A stretch of DNA of 64,000 nucleotides, taken from contig JBMNCQ010000004.1 in the NCBI GenBank assembly GCA_049366715.1, positions 248,001-312,000 on the forward strand, in the 5' to 3' direction. Below, piece by piece: positions 8,046 to 17,634 of the stretch. The notes under the pieces were generated by a model that worked only from the letters and a program-made list of their open reading frames with translations, made no database searches and was not told where the DNA came from. The stretch comes from JBMNCQ01 sp049366715. Its GTDB lineage: Bacteria; Bacillota; Peptococcia; Peptococcales; BICA1-8. The position numbers and the translations under genes are program-made. The first letter of the stretch is position 1; each line of letters starts with the position of its first letter.

Positions 8046-10868
8046 TCAAAGCAGGACTTTCCGCAGAAACTGCCCGGTATATGATGCTTCTACTGCAACG
8101 ATTTCCTCAGGAGTTCCCGTGGCAATCACCCGACCGCCTTTGTTACCCCCTTCGGGCCCCAGATCGATCACATAGTCGGCAGACTTAATCACGTCTAGAT
8201 TATGTTCGATTACCAGTACTGAATCACCGGCATCTACCAGTCTGCCTAAAACACCGAGCAGTTTATGAATATCGGCAATATGCAGTCCTGTCGTCGGCTC
8301 ATCGAGAATATAGAGGGTCTTGCCGTTGCTGCGCCGGGAGAGTTCAGCAGCCAGTTTTATCCTTTGGGCCTCCCCTCCGGAAAGTGTTGTGGCCGGCTGT
8401 CCCAGTCTAATATACCCCAGTCCCACATCTTGCAGGGTTTTAAGCTTCCGGTAGATCTTGGGGATATTTTGAAAAAAATCAGCCCCTTGGTTAACGGTCA
8501 TATCCAGCACCTGGGAGATGTTTTTTCCTTTATATCTGATATCTAAAGTTTCCCGGTTATAACGCTTACCTTTACAGACCTCACAAGGCACATAGACGTC
8601 CGGCAGGAAATGCATCTCGATTTTTATAATACCGTCACCCCGGCATGCTTCACATCTCCCGCCCTTAACATTAAAGCTGAAGCGGCCCGGCTTATACCCC
8701 CGCATCCTGGAATCGGGTGTTTGCGAAAAGACCTGCCTGATATCATCAAAAACCGAAGTATACGTAGCAGGATTTGAGCGCGGTGTGCGGCCGATAGGGG
8801 ATTGATCGATATCTATGATCTTATCCAGATGCTCGATGCCTTCGATTCCCTTATGCTGCCCCGGTCTAGCCTTAGAATTGCTGTAAAGCCTTGACACCAA
8901 TGCCTTATAAATTATCTCATTTACCAGCGTACTTTTCCCTGAACCGGATACTCCGGTAACACAGGTAAATACACCTAAGGGAACGTCTGCATCAATATTT
9001 TTTAAATTATTTTCAGTGGCATTCCTGACCCTGATCCATTTGCCATTAGGCTGACGTCTTACCTTCGGTACAGGGATTTTCTTAATACCGGCTAAATACT
9101 GTCCGGTTATAGAATCCTCAACCTGCTTTATTTCTTCGGCCGTACCCTGGGCAACGACATACCCTCCCTGAACTCCGGCCCCGGGACCAATATCAATGAT
9201 ATGATCCGCCGTCAGCATCGTATCTTCATCATGCTCAACTACGATTAAGGTATTTCCCAGATCCCGCAAATGTTCTAAGGTCTTGATTAACCGGGCATTG
9301 TCACGCTGGTGCAGGCCGATACTGGGTTCATCTAAAATATACAGCACACCGACCAGTCCGGAACCTATTTGCGTAGCCAGCCTGATCCGTTGTGCTTCCC
9401 CCCCGGATAAGGTACCGGCTGCCCGGGATAAAGTAAGGTAATCCAACCCCACATTTACTAAGAAATTTAATCTTTCTTTTATTTCCTTCAAGACCTGACG
9501 GGCAATAAGCATTTCCCTTTCCGAGAGCTCTAAATGGTCAAAAAACCCTTTCATTTCCAGGATAGACACATTTGTAACTTCATTAATATTCTTACCGGCA
9601 ATTTTTATCGCCAGCACTTCCGGCTTCAAACGGGCTCCCCTGCACACCGGACAAGGTTTATTCGTCATATATTGCTCAATATCCGATCTGGAATAATCAG
9701 ATTGGGTTTCCAAATACCTTCTTTGGAGATTGGGAATTACGCCTTCAAAAACAGTATCATAAACCCGGGCCTCATTATACATATTCGTATATTTAAACCG
9801 GATTTTTTCCTGGCCTGAGCCATAGAGTATCCTGTCAAGATGTTCCGCTTTCAGTTTGGCAACAGGCGTGTTGATGCTGAATCCATAATGTTTAGCCAAT
9901 GATTCCAAAAGCTGTCCGTAATAACTCTGGGTACTTTTACTCCAGGGAAGGATCGCCCCCGCAGCAAGGGAAAGGCTGGAATCAGGAATTACCAGATCCG
10001 CATCGATCTCCATTTTTGAACCTAAACCGTCACATTCCGGGCAGGCCCCGAACGGACTGTTAAAGGAAAACATCCTGGGGGTAATCTCTGCAAAGCTGAT
10101 TCCGCAATCTACACAGGCAAAATTCTGGCTGAAGACAAGCTTTTCTCCGTCAATTACATCGATAAACACGACTCCGGCAGCCAAATTTAAAGCTGCTTCC
10201 AATGAATCGGCAAGCCTGTTTTCAATACCTTCCTTAATGATAATTCTATCGATCACAACTTCGATATTATGTTTCTTATTTTTATCCAGTTTAATTTCTT
10301 CCGCTACTTCCCGGAGCTCACCGTTTACCATTACTCTTACATAACCACTTTTTTTAAGCTCCTCTAAAACTTTCTGATGTTCCCCTTTTCTCCCCCTGAC
10401 CACAGGCGCAAGAATTTGCAGCTTTGTTCTTTCCGCCAGCCCCATTAATTGGTCAACAATTTGCTGCACGGTTTGCTGGGCAATTTTTTTCCCGCATTTA
10501 GGACAATGAGGCACGCCGATTCGGGCAAAAAGCAACCGCAGATAATCATAAATTTCCGTTACCGTTCCTACTGTTGAACGGGGATTCCTGCTGGTGGTCT
10601 TCTGGTCAATGGAAATCGCCGGAGAAAGGCCTCCGATATAATCCACATCAGGTTTATCCATCTGGCCTAAAAACTGACGGGCATAGGCCGATAAGGATTC
10701 CACATATCTACGCTGCCCTTCAGCATAAATCGTATCAAAAGCCAGGGAGGACTTGCCGGAACCACTTAACCCGGTAATGACCACAAATTTATCCCTGGGT
10801 ATTTCAATATCTATATTTTTCAAATTGTGCACCCTGGCACCTTTAACCACAATTTTATCTTTCGCCAT
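8046..10868 (-). CDS. uvrA: Excinuclease ABC subunit A
   Basis: UvrA is the DNA-damage-sensing ATPase of excision repair. This 940-residue protein has both ABC ATPase halves: Walker A GLSGSGKS near residue 32 and GVSGSGKS near 640, and two signature motifs LSGGEAQRI. Three Cys pairs (CPKCGKK, CPECDGLG, CEACRGDG/CEVCKGKR) form the zinc modules. The ATG at 10868 is preceded by GGAGG; a longer in-frame start at 10901 would put that site inside the gene. uvrB lies upstream on the same strand after a 457-bp spacer. Confidence 0.98.
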   Translation of the reverse strand: MAKDKIVVKGARVHNLKNIDIEIPRDKFVVITGLSGSGKSSLAFDTIYAEGQRRYVESLSAYARQFLGQMDKPDVDYIGGLSPAISIDQKTTSRNPRSTVGTVTEIYDYLRLLFARIGVPHCPKCGKKIAQQTVQQIVDQLMGLAERTKLQILAPVVRGRKGEHQKVLEELKKSGYVRVMVNGELREVAEEIKLDKNKKHNIEVVIDRIIIKEGIENRLADSLEAALNLAAGVVFIDVIDGEKLVFSQNFACVDCGISFAEITPRMFSFNSPFGACPECDGLGSKMEIDADLVIPDSSLSLAAGAILPWSKSTQSYYGQLLESLAKHYGFSINTPVAKLKAEHLDRILYGSGQEKIRFKYTNMYNEARVYDTVFEGVIPNLQRRYLETQSDYSRSDIEQYMTNKPCPVCRGARLKPEVLAIKIAGKNINEVTNVSILEMKGFFDHLELSEREMLIARQVLKEIKERLNFLVNVGLDYLTLSRAAGTLSGGEAQRIRLATQIGSGLVGVLYILDEPSIGLHQRDNARLIKTLEHLRDLGNTLIVVEHDEDTMLTADHIIDIGPGAGVQGGYVVAQGTAEEIKQVEDSITGQYLAGIKKIPVPKVRRQPNGKWIRVRNATENNLKNIDADVPLGVFTCVTGVSGSGKSTLVNEIIYKALVSRLYSNSKARPGQHKGIEGIEHLDKIIDIDQSPIGRTPRSNPATYTSVFDDIRQVFSQTPDSRMRGYKPGRFSFNVKGGRCEACRGDGIIKIEMHFLPDVYVPCEVCKGKRYNRETLDIRYKGKNISQVLDMTVNQGADFFQNIPKIYRKLKTLQDVGLGYIRLGQPATTLSGGEAQRIKLAAELSRRSNGKTLYILDEPTTGLHIADIHKLLGVLGRLVDAGDSVLVIEHNLDVIKSADYVIDLGPEGGNKGGRVIATGTPEEIVAVEASYTGQFLRKVLL

Positions 10869-11325
10869 CTCTTTTCCTCCAATTTTTCTAGTGGGTAACA
10901 TTCCAGGTCAGTTTCAGACTCACAGGCCTAAAAGCTTATTTGTCAGTGATACGCATAGGTAACTTGCGGGGTCAGCTTTTTTATTTGAAAGTAAATTTGT
11001 TTGTCAGTATATATGCTTAGAAGCAATCTTGTTGGTTGGTGTATCTCTTAAGTAAATATTTTGTATCGGTATTAATTTAGGATAGTTCAATTTGTTAGTA
11101 TATGCTTCAAAGTGATCTTATCGGTCAAAATATATTTAAGCATATATTCTTGGCAAGAACAAAATTATGTGTAAATTATTATGTTTGTAAGATTTAAACT
11201 AACACAATAGAATAGCCCATAAAAACTGCTGACCAATAAAATTACCCTCTAGTAACTTCTGACATAAAGGATTACTTAGACGCTCACCCGACTAATCATG
11301 CTGCCTAAGCAGCTCACCCATGAGC
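10869..11325. repeat. Gene-free spacer with spaced GTCAGT words
   Basis: This 457-bp AT-rich stretch between uvrB and uvrA has no supported gene. GTCAG words recur in the same orientation at 10907, 10942, 10971 and 11003 (steps of 35, 29 and 32 bp), often preceded by TTATTT or TTGTT. A GTTAGT variant at 11094 and a GGTCA at 11122 may be decayed copies. A similar, more regular array lies between the transketolase genes. I found no convincing SOS (LexA) box. Confidence 0.6.
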
Positions 11326-13308
11326 CTACAGTTTCCCTTTCAACTCTATAATCAAGTCCCTGATCATGGCTGCTTTTTCAAACTCTAAAGCCTTGGCAGC
11401 CTCCTGCATATCTTTTTCCAGATCTTTGATTAACTTCTTCAATTCGTTTTTCGGCATCCGCTCAACTTTATCCTGAGTAAGCTGATATTCCGGACCCTTT
11501 TCCGCCACCGCCGTTGCTTCTATGACAGACCGCACGGATTTCTTGATCGTCTGAGGTGTAATATGATGTTCTTCATTAAATTCCATCTGCCTTTGACGAC
11601 GCCGGTTTGTTTCGTCAATAGCCCGCTGCATGGATCCTGTCACTACATCTCCATACATGATTACTTTACCGTTAACATTTCTGGCTGCCCGGCCGATGGT
11701 CTGGATTAATGAACGGTCCGATCGCAAAAACCCTTCCTTATCGGCATCAAGGATGGCAACTAAGGATACTTCCGGGAGGTCCAGACCTTCCCTTAAGAGA
11801 TTTATCCCGACAAGGATATCAAATACCCCCAGCCGTAAATCCCGGAGAATTTCCATTCGTTCAATGGTTTTAATTTCCGAGTGCAGATAACGTACCCTCA
11901 GCCCGGTTTCTTTAAAGAAATCAGTCAGATCTTCCGCCATCTTTTTCGTCAGGGTGGTAATCAATACCCGTTCATCTCTCTCTACTCTAATCCGGATTTC
12001 ATTTAACAGGTCGTCAATCTGACCCTTAACCGGCCTGACCTCAATCTCCGGATCGACAAGACCCGTAGGCCTGATGATCTGTTCCACAGTCCGTTTGCTG
12101 TGTTGTATTTCATAGGATCCCGGAGTGGCAGAGACGAAAATGACCTGCCCCACCTTTTCTTCAAACTCATGGAACTGCAGAGGCCGGTTATCCAAGGCCG
12201 ACGGCAGTCTAAAACCGTGCTCCACTAAACTGGTTTTCCGCGATTTGTCCCCTTCGTACATTCCCCCGATTTGCGGGATTGTTACGTGGGATTCGTCAAT
12301 CATAATCAAAAAATCCTCCGGGAAAAAATCCAGCAGGGTATAGGGAGCATCGCCGGGCTTCCTCCCCGTCAAATGCCGGGAATAATTCTCTATCCCCGTA
12401 CAAAAACCCACTTCCCGTATCATTTCTAAATCATATTTTGTTCTTTGTTCCAGGCGCTGAGCCTCTAAAAGCTTGTCCTTACTTCTTAGCTCACTGAGCC
12501 TTTGCTCCAGTTCCTCTTCGATTTTCCTTAAAGCGGTATCCAGATGTTCAGGATCTGTAATATAGTGCGTAGCGGGAAATATGCTGATATGCTTTCTCTG
12601 CCCTAATATTTCACCCGTTAAGATGTCTATCTCCATGATCCGCTCGATTTCATCACCAAACATTTCGATCCGAATGGCCTTTTCCGATAAAGACGCAGGA
12701 AGTACCTCTACGACATCACCTCTGACTCGGAAAGTCCCCCGCACAAAATTTACATCATTTCTTTCGTATTGAATATCAACAAGCTTACGGAGGATTTTAT
12801 CCCGGTCATAGACCTGTCCCACCCTTAAAGAAAGTGTTTGATTTTTATAGTCTTCAGGAGAACCTAAGCCATAGATACAGGATACACTGGCAACAATAAT
12901 TACGTCTCTTCTCTCAAAAAGGGCAGAGGTGGCCGAGTGTCTTAACTTTTCTATCTCTTCATTAATTTGGGCATCTTTTTCTATATATGTATCTGTATGG
13001 GCGATATATGCCTCCGGTTGGTAGTAATCATAATAACTCACAAAATATTCTACGGCATTTTCAGGAAAAAATTCTTTAAACTCACTGCAGAGCTGTGCTG
13101 CCAATGTCTTATTATGGGCGATCACCAGGGTAGGTCGGTTAACCTCCGCAATCACATTAGCCATGGTGAAAGTTTTTCCGGAACCTGTTACCCCTAATAA
13201 AGTTTGTTTGGGTATTCCGCAATATAATCCGTCAGCAAGTTCAGCAATTGCCTGAGGCTGACCGCCTTTAGGCTGATAGTCTGAAACCAGTTTAAACTTA
13301 TCCGACAT
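11326..13308 (-). CDS. uvrB: Excinuclease ABC subunit B
   Basis: UvrB is the helicase-like subunit that verifies damage and recruits UvrC. The 660-residue length is typical. Visible motifs are Walker A GVTGSGKT near residue 39, the beta-hairpin YYDYYQPEAYI near 93 that inserts into DNA, the DEAD-type box MIDESH near 337, helicase motifs including TLTKKMAEDLTDFF and QTIGRAARN near 540, and a C-terminal UVR domain (LEKDMQEAAKALEFEKAA) that binds UvrC. It appears to be the first gene of the uvrB-uvrA-uvrC cluster. Confidence 0.98.
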   Translation of the reverse strand: MSDKFKLVSDYQPKGGQPQAIAELADGLYCGIPKQTLLGVTGSGKTFTMANVIAEVNRPTLVIAHNKTLAAQLCSEFKEFFPENAVEYFVSYYDYYQPEAYIAHTDTYIEKDAQINEEIEKLRHSATSALFERRDVIIVASVSCIYGLGSPEDYKNQTLSLRVGQVYDRDKILRKLVDIQYERNDVNFVRGTFRVRGDVVEVLPASLSEKAIRIEMFGDEIERIMEIDILTGEILGQRKHISIFPATHYITDPEHLDTALRKIEEELEQRLSELRSKDKLLEAQRLEQRTKYDLEMIREVGFCTGIENYSRHLTGRKPGDAPYTLLDFFPEDFLIMIDESHVTIPQIGGMYEGDKSRKTSLVEHGFRLPSALDNRPLQFHEFEEKVGQVIFVSATPGSYEIQHSKRTVEQIIRPTGLVDPEIEVRPVKGQIDDLLNEIRIRVERDERVLITTLTKKMAEDLTDFFKETGLRVRYLHSEIKTIERMEILRDLRLGVFDILVGINLLREGLDLPEVSLVAILDADKEGFLRSDRSLIQTIGRAARNVNGKVIMYGDVVTGSMQRAIDETNRRRQRQMEFNEEHHITPQTIKKSVRSVIEATAVAEKGPEYQLTQDKVERMPKNELKKLIKDLEKDMQEAAKALEFEKAAMIRDLIIELKGKL

Positions 13309-13628
13309 GATTTTAACACCACCTGATTCGTTACTAGTGACTAGCTATTCGTTAGCCGGTAGCAATTTATAACGATAACCTCCGGTTACCGGCCGGTGCT
13401 CAATGCCCGGAACTTCAACATTGGGAACAGGATTTTACACACCACTCTTTTTACAGAGCACCGGTACCAAAAGTATCTGATTCCTTTTACTCCGATAAAT
13501 CTATCTAACATGAGATTATATCATACTTATTACAAACTTTCTTTTTCCTAATGTAATATTCAAATAAATATTCCATGTAATTATTGGATACTATACTAAC
13601 TAGAACAAAATCCTGCGGAGGAACGATT
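13309..13628. other. Divergent intergenic region between uvrB and hydrogenase operon
   Basis: The stretch holds a degenerate copy of the TAGTGAC heptad near 13328-13345 and a GC-rich inverted segment around 13380-13410. TATACT at 13592-13597 could be a -10 element for the hydrogenase operon, but no good -35 lies at the right distance. No LexA-type GAAC-N4-GTTC palindrome was seen upstream of uvrB. Confidence 0.5.
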
Positions 13629-14114
13629 ATGGCTGCTCAACGTATTCTTACCCTTGGCGGACTGGTACTAATTATTTTCGGTGTAATCTTTGGCTTTATC
13701 GATCTGCTCTTTTTGGAAAGATCCTATTTTAATGCCAGACTAGCCGGCCTCCAGCAAGCCTTGGAGTATCTTAACAAGGGCCAGGAAAGCCAAGCACTCA
13801 GTTATATCTATCAGTTCGAAAAAATAAATCATACTCTGTATAAGCTCACAGCGGCTAATTTCCATTTTTTTATTTATGGTATGCTGGCGATTCTCCTTGC
13901 TTATCTCTTACCCCAAATTCCCTTTAACCAAAAATTAACCCTTTTTCTGGCAATAATCATGCCGGCAGGGGGGCTGCTCTTTACCCTGGGGACAATTCTA
14001 CAGGCTTACGGATCCGGCATAGGTTTTTATTTTACTTTATTGGGCGGAAGCTGGGTTTTTATTGCGCTAAGCAGCTTTTTCAGCGGATATTATTTACGAA
14101 AATATTCTCTTTAA
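13629..14114 (+). CDS. Four-helix membrane protein of unknown function
   Basis: I do not recognise this 161-residue protein. It has four hydrophobic segments, at about residues 5-27, 75-95, 102-125 and 130-152. A soluble loop of about 45 residues after the first helix includes a conserved-looking FEKINHTLYKLTAANFHFF. His residues near helix 2 (NFHFF, INHTL) could in principle bind heme, but there is no known motif. The ATG at 13629 has GGAGG nine bases upstream. Only 17 bp separate it from the hydrogenase small subunit, so it is the first gene of that operon and may help anchor the enzyme or link it to the quinone pool. Confidence 0.7.
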   Translation: MAAQRILTLGGLVLIIFGVIFGFIDLLFLERSYFNARLAGLQQALEYLNKGQESQALSYIYQFEKINHTLYKLTAANFHFFIYGMLAILLAYLLPQIPFNQKLTLFLAIIMPAGGLLFTLGTILQAYGSGIGFYFTLLGGSWVFIALSSFFSGYYLRKYSL

Positions 14115-14131
14115 AACAGGAGGGATAAGCG

Positions 14132-15409
14132 GTGCTCAGCAGGAGAAAATTTTTAAAATTATGCATGCAGTCTACGGCCGGAATAGGTCTGGCAAGCTTG
14201 CTCCGTCCCAATATTTTAACGGCATTGGCCCAGGGAGAAATCCCCCGTCCTCCTGTAATCTGGCTGGAATTAGGCTCATGTACGGGGGAATCAATCTCCT
14301 TGGATAATACTCTTGACCCTAATTTAAAAAGACTTTTCCTGGAAATGATCGAGCTCCGTTATCACTGGTTATTCATGCAGAGTCAGGGAGCCATGGCAGT
14401 AGAAGTAATTGACAGAACGGTGCGGGAAAACGAGGGGCAATTCATTCTGGTAGTGGAAGGTTCCGTGCTAACCAAAGATGACGGCAGGTATAACCATGTT
14501 TTAGACAGGAAAGGTAAATTAATCACCGGTATCTCCCTTTTAAAAGAAATTGCCCCTAAAGCCAAATATGTAGTAGCCGTAGGGGCATGTGCCGCTTTCG
14601 GCGGTCCGGGAGCAGCCTATCCTAATCCTGCCGGCGCCGTAGGGGTAAAAGATGTCTTAACCAGAAAAGTAATTAATGTTCCCGGCTGCCCCGCCCATGA
14701 TGAGTGGATGGTGGGAACCCTTGCCCACCTGATTATGTATGGTGAGCCGGAACTCAATAATTATAACTGTCCGACTATGTTCTTTGGTAAAACAATTCAT
14801 GACCTTTGCAGCCGCCGTTCTGATTATAACAACGGTAAATTTGCCGATTATCCCGGCGAAGAAGGCTGCTTCTATAAAATCGGCTGTAAGGGGCCTGTTA
14901 CCTATGCAGACTGTCCCACCAGGCAATGGAATAACCATGTGAACTGGCCGGTCAAAGCAGGCATCCCCTGTATAGGATGTGCCAGCCCGCACTTTCCTGA
15001 TGGAATGATGCCCTATTTTCAGCATCTGCCTGACATCTATCTGCCCGGGGGGAAAGTCAGAATTGAAAAAGTCGGGGCAGCATTGGGAGGAGCGGCATTA
15101 CTGGGCATTTCCACCCACGCCCTGGGATCGGTTATCACCGGAAGAACGGGTAAACATCTGCTAAAAGGTACTAAGCTGCCGGAACCCAATCCCGGTGAGC
15201 AAGTCTCTGCTCAGGAAATACTGGTTAACAGTATCGAAGAAGGCTTACATGAGCAGCATGCAGAGTTTTCTCAAGAAGTATTCTTAGATAAGCTGGATAA
15301 AGTAATAAGCTCCCAGCAAGAAATAGCTAAAGATATAATTAAGCTCAAACGTCCCCGGACGCCTTTAATGAAAAAGTTTAAATTTTGGGGAAAAAGGAAT
15401 GACAAATAA
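14132..15409 (+). CDS. [NiFe] hydrogenase small subunit, Tat-exported
   Basis: The iron-sulfur electron-transfer subunit of a membrane-bound uptake hydrogenase, 425 residues. A twin-arginine signal (SRRKFLKL, residues 3-10) sends it across the membrane. Ligands of the distal and medial clusters are intact: TIHDLC, GCFYKIGC, ADCPTRQW and PCIGC. For the proximal cluster, GACAAFG and VPGCPA supply two Cys. The usual Cys-x-x-Cys is SCTGES here, with Glu where the second Cys belongs. A weak hydrophobic segment (GAALGGAALLGIS, near 320) is followed by a charged tail of about 80 residues. The start is GTG after AGGAGGGATAAGC. Confidence 0.93.
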   Translation: MLSRRKFLKLCMQSTAGIGLASLLRPNILTALAQGEIPRPPVIWLELGSCTGESISLDNTLDPNLKRLFLEMIELRYHWLFMQSQGAMAVEVIDRTVRENEGQFILVVEGSVLTKDDGRYNHVLDRKGKLITGISLLKEIAPKAKYVVAVGACAAFGGPGAAYPNPAGAVGVKDVLTRKVINVPGCPAHDEWMVGTLAHLIMYGEPELNNYNCPTMFFGKTIHDLCSRRSDYNNGKFADYPGEEGCFYKIGCKGPVTYADCPTRQWNNHVNWPVKAGIPCIGCASPHFPDGMMPYFQHLPDIYLPGGKVRIEKVGAALGGAALLGISTHALGSVITGRTGKHLLKGTKLPEPNPGEQVSAQEILVNSIEEGLHEQHAEFSQEVFLDKLDKVISSQQEIAKDIIKLKRPRTPLMKKFKFWGKRNDK

Positions 15410-16822
15410 ATGGTGAAAAAAAGGATTTTCCCTTTAACAAGAATCCATGAACCAATGCAAGTTGATGTAGAGGTTAATAACGGCCGGGTCACCGATGCCT
15501 GGATTAGCGGGACTTTGTTCCGTGGTTTTGAATTAATGCTGCAAAATCGCGATCCCAGAGATACACCGATTTATTCCCAAAGGATCTGCGGAATTTGCTC
15601 CACAGCCCATGCTTATGCCAGTACATTAGCCTTAGAAGATGCTTACGGTATCAAGCCGTCTCCCAACGGGGCCATAATCCGCAATCTGATTTTCAGCTCT
15701 GACTTTATCCAGAATCATTTGCGCCAGTTTTATGTTCTTGCTATGCCTGATTATGCCAGGGGCCCTGATACTCCGCCTTTCCGCCCCTTATTAAAGGGGG
15801 ATTACCGCATCCCCCCCGCCAAAGAAAAAAAAATTTATGAGAATTTCTGGAAAGCAACGGAATTAAGTGCTAAGGCCCATCAAATGGTAGCGATCTGGGG
15901 AGCTAAAGCACCTCACCAGCAAACCATAATTCCCGGCGGCGTAACAGAAAAACCTACGACAGATAAAATCACTATGTTTATGTCCCTTCTTCAAGAAATG
16001 GAAAATTTTATTAACGATCACTATATACCTGATGTTTACACGATCATTGAACACTATCCCGAATATTTTGAAATAGGGAAAGGCTACGGCAACTTGATAT
16101 CTTTCGGCGCCTTTACCAGAGAGGATAGCGCAGGCAGTTATTTTAAAGGAGGGATTATTAAGAACTTTAGTAAAGAAATTGCTGCGATCAATGACTCCCG
16201 CATTACCGAAGAAGTTATATCTTCCTGGTATAGCCAGGCCGAATTAGCAAAACATCCTTTTGAGGAAACAACAATTCCTGACAGGAATAAACCCCAGGCT
16301 TATTCCTGGATTAAAACACCTCTTTATCATAGCGAACCTGTTGAAGGCGGACCTATTGCCCGTTTATGGCTGAATGGGAAGTACCAGAGGGGCGTCTCGG
16401 TAAACGACAGAAACATTGCCCGGGCTCTGGAACTCAAAGAATTAACGGAACTGATGCATACCTGGATAGAAAAACTAAACCTGCAGCAGCCGACATTTAT
16501 TAAATATGAACCGCAGTTTACCGCCCGGGGAGCAGGCTTAACTGATTCCATGAGAGGCCCGCTGGGGCACTGGATCAAAATTAAAGACGGCCGGACCTCT
16601 CATTATCAGGTAATAACTCCTAGTTCCTGGAATTTTGCCGCGCGGGATAGTAAAAACAGGAGAGGTCCGGTAGAAGAGGCTCTGATTGACACTCCTGTGG
16701 AGGATACGGAAAGCTTAATCGAAGTAGGCAGGGTTATCCGCTCTTTCGACCCTTGTTTTTCTTGTGCAGTTCATGCCGTCCAAGGAGATAAAACCTGGCA
16801 AAAGTATAAGCTCCAAGACTAA
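15410..16822 (+). CDS. [NiFe] hydrogenase large subunit
   Basis: The catalytic subunit holding the NiFe(CN)2CO site, 470 residues, at the short end for membrane-bound uptake enzymes. The N-terminal metal motif is RICGICSTAH (near residues 62-71). The C-terminal motif is DPCFSCAVH, which supplies the other two Cys ligands. After that His come 15 residues (from AVQGDK to the end), the expected peptide removed by the maturation protease encoded at 17635. Its ATG directly follows the stop codon of the small subunit. It should travel to the outside with the Tat-tagged small subunit. hyp maturation genes are not in this window. Confidence 0.95.
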   Translation: MVKKRIFPLTRIHEPMQVDVEVNNGRVTDAWISGTLFRGFELMLQNRDPRDTPIYSQRICGICSTAHAYASTLALEDAYGIKPSPNGAIIRNLIFSSDFIQNHLRQFYVLAMPDYARGPDTPPFRPLLKGDYRIPPAKEKKIYENFWKATELSAKAHQMVAIWGAKAPHQQTIIPGGVTEKPTTDKITMFMSLLQEMENFINDHYIPDVYTIIEHYPEYFEIGKGYGNLISFGAFTREDSAGSYFKGGIIKNFSKEIAAINDSRITEEVISSWYSQAELAKHPFEETTIPDRNKPQAYSWIKTPLYHSEPVEGGPIARLWLNGKYQRGVSVNDRNIARALELKELTELMHTWIEKLNLQQPTFIKYEPQFTARGAGLTDSMRGPLGHWIKIKDGRTSHYQVITPSSWNFAARDSKNRRGPVEEALIDTPVEDTESLIEVGRVIRSFDPCFSCAVHAVQGDKTWQKYKLQD

Positions 16823-16891
16823 ATCCGGCAAAACCGGCTTTATGGTTTGACAAACCGTCCCTTGACACACTTACAGATTGGAGGTAATTTC

Positions 16892-17509
16892 GTGTGTGAT
16901 AAACCTTCTTCCCCCTCGACCCGGCCCCCTAGCCACTACAAGCTGGTTGAACTTCATCCGCTGGCTGTCCGGCTGCTTCATTGGAATCAGGTATTCATCC
17001 TGCTGACCCTGATATCCTGCGGCTTATATATTCATCATCCGGGATTATTTCCTATCCCCTTGGGAACTGTAAAAAATATCAAGAGTATCGGAAATTTTCT
17101 CTTAATCGCTAATACGATGGTTTATATTTATTATAGTATCATCACCGGCCATTACCATGATCTCATCTTCGCCCCCAAAGATATTAAATTTCTCAGAGGC
17201 TTCTTTAAATATATTCTTTTTCTGAAAGAAAGTCCCGGCTATTATGGAAAGTATACTCCCGGCCAGAAGATAACCTATACATTATGGTTACTATTAATTC
17301 TCAATCAGATCGGAACAGGTCTTATGATGTTTTTTCCCGAAACATTCGGCTATTTTATTAAATTAGCAGGAGGTTTAAACAAAATAAGACTGATCCATTA
17401 CTTCCCATCCTGGCTTTTTATTTCTACCATTCCTATCCATGTATATCTGGCTATTACGGAAAACCCGGCCAAGCTGCAAAGCATCTTCACCGGCTACGCC
17501 AGACGGTAA
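16892..17509 (+). CDS. Hydrogenase b-type cytochrome subunit
   Basis: A 205-residue membrane protein of the HyaC/HupC cytochrome b family. It anchors the hydrogenase and passes electrons to quinones. Four hydrophobic segments are visible (about residues 30-48, 70-88, 128-148 and 170-190). Candidate heme ligands are His in VRLLHWNQ near 30, HHPG near 50, ITGHYHD near 83, and IPIHVYLA near 185. I chose the GTG at 16892, which has GGAGG upstream. A TTG at 16847 would add 15 residues without a ribosome-binding site. Confidence 0.88.
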   Translation: MCDKPSSPSTRPPSHYKLVELHPLAVRLLHWNQVFILLTLISCGLYIHHPGLFPIPLGTVKNIKSIGNFLLIANTMVYIYYSIITGHYHDLIFAPKDIKFLRGFFKYILFLKESPGYYGKYTPGQKITYTLWLLLILNQIGTGLMMFFPETFGYFIKLAGGLNKIRLIHYFPSWLFISTIPIHVYLAITENPAKLQSIFTGYARR

Positions 17510-17634
17510 AGGCAGATTTCCGCATTCCTTTTGCCCCAACCCTGAAACTCACCTTGAGGCCGGCACAGGGATATCTTTACCTCCAGCCTTTATCGATAAT
17601 CTTAAACTATTAATTTAAAGTCAGGTGATTCTTG

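Noticed and set aside
13328..13580. SOS (LexA) operator for uvrB
   Set aside because: No GAAC-N4-GTTC type palindrome could be found upstream of uvrB or uvrA.
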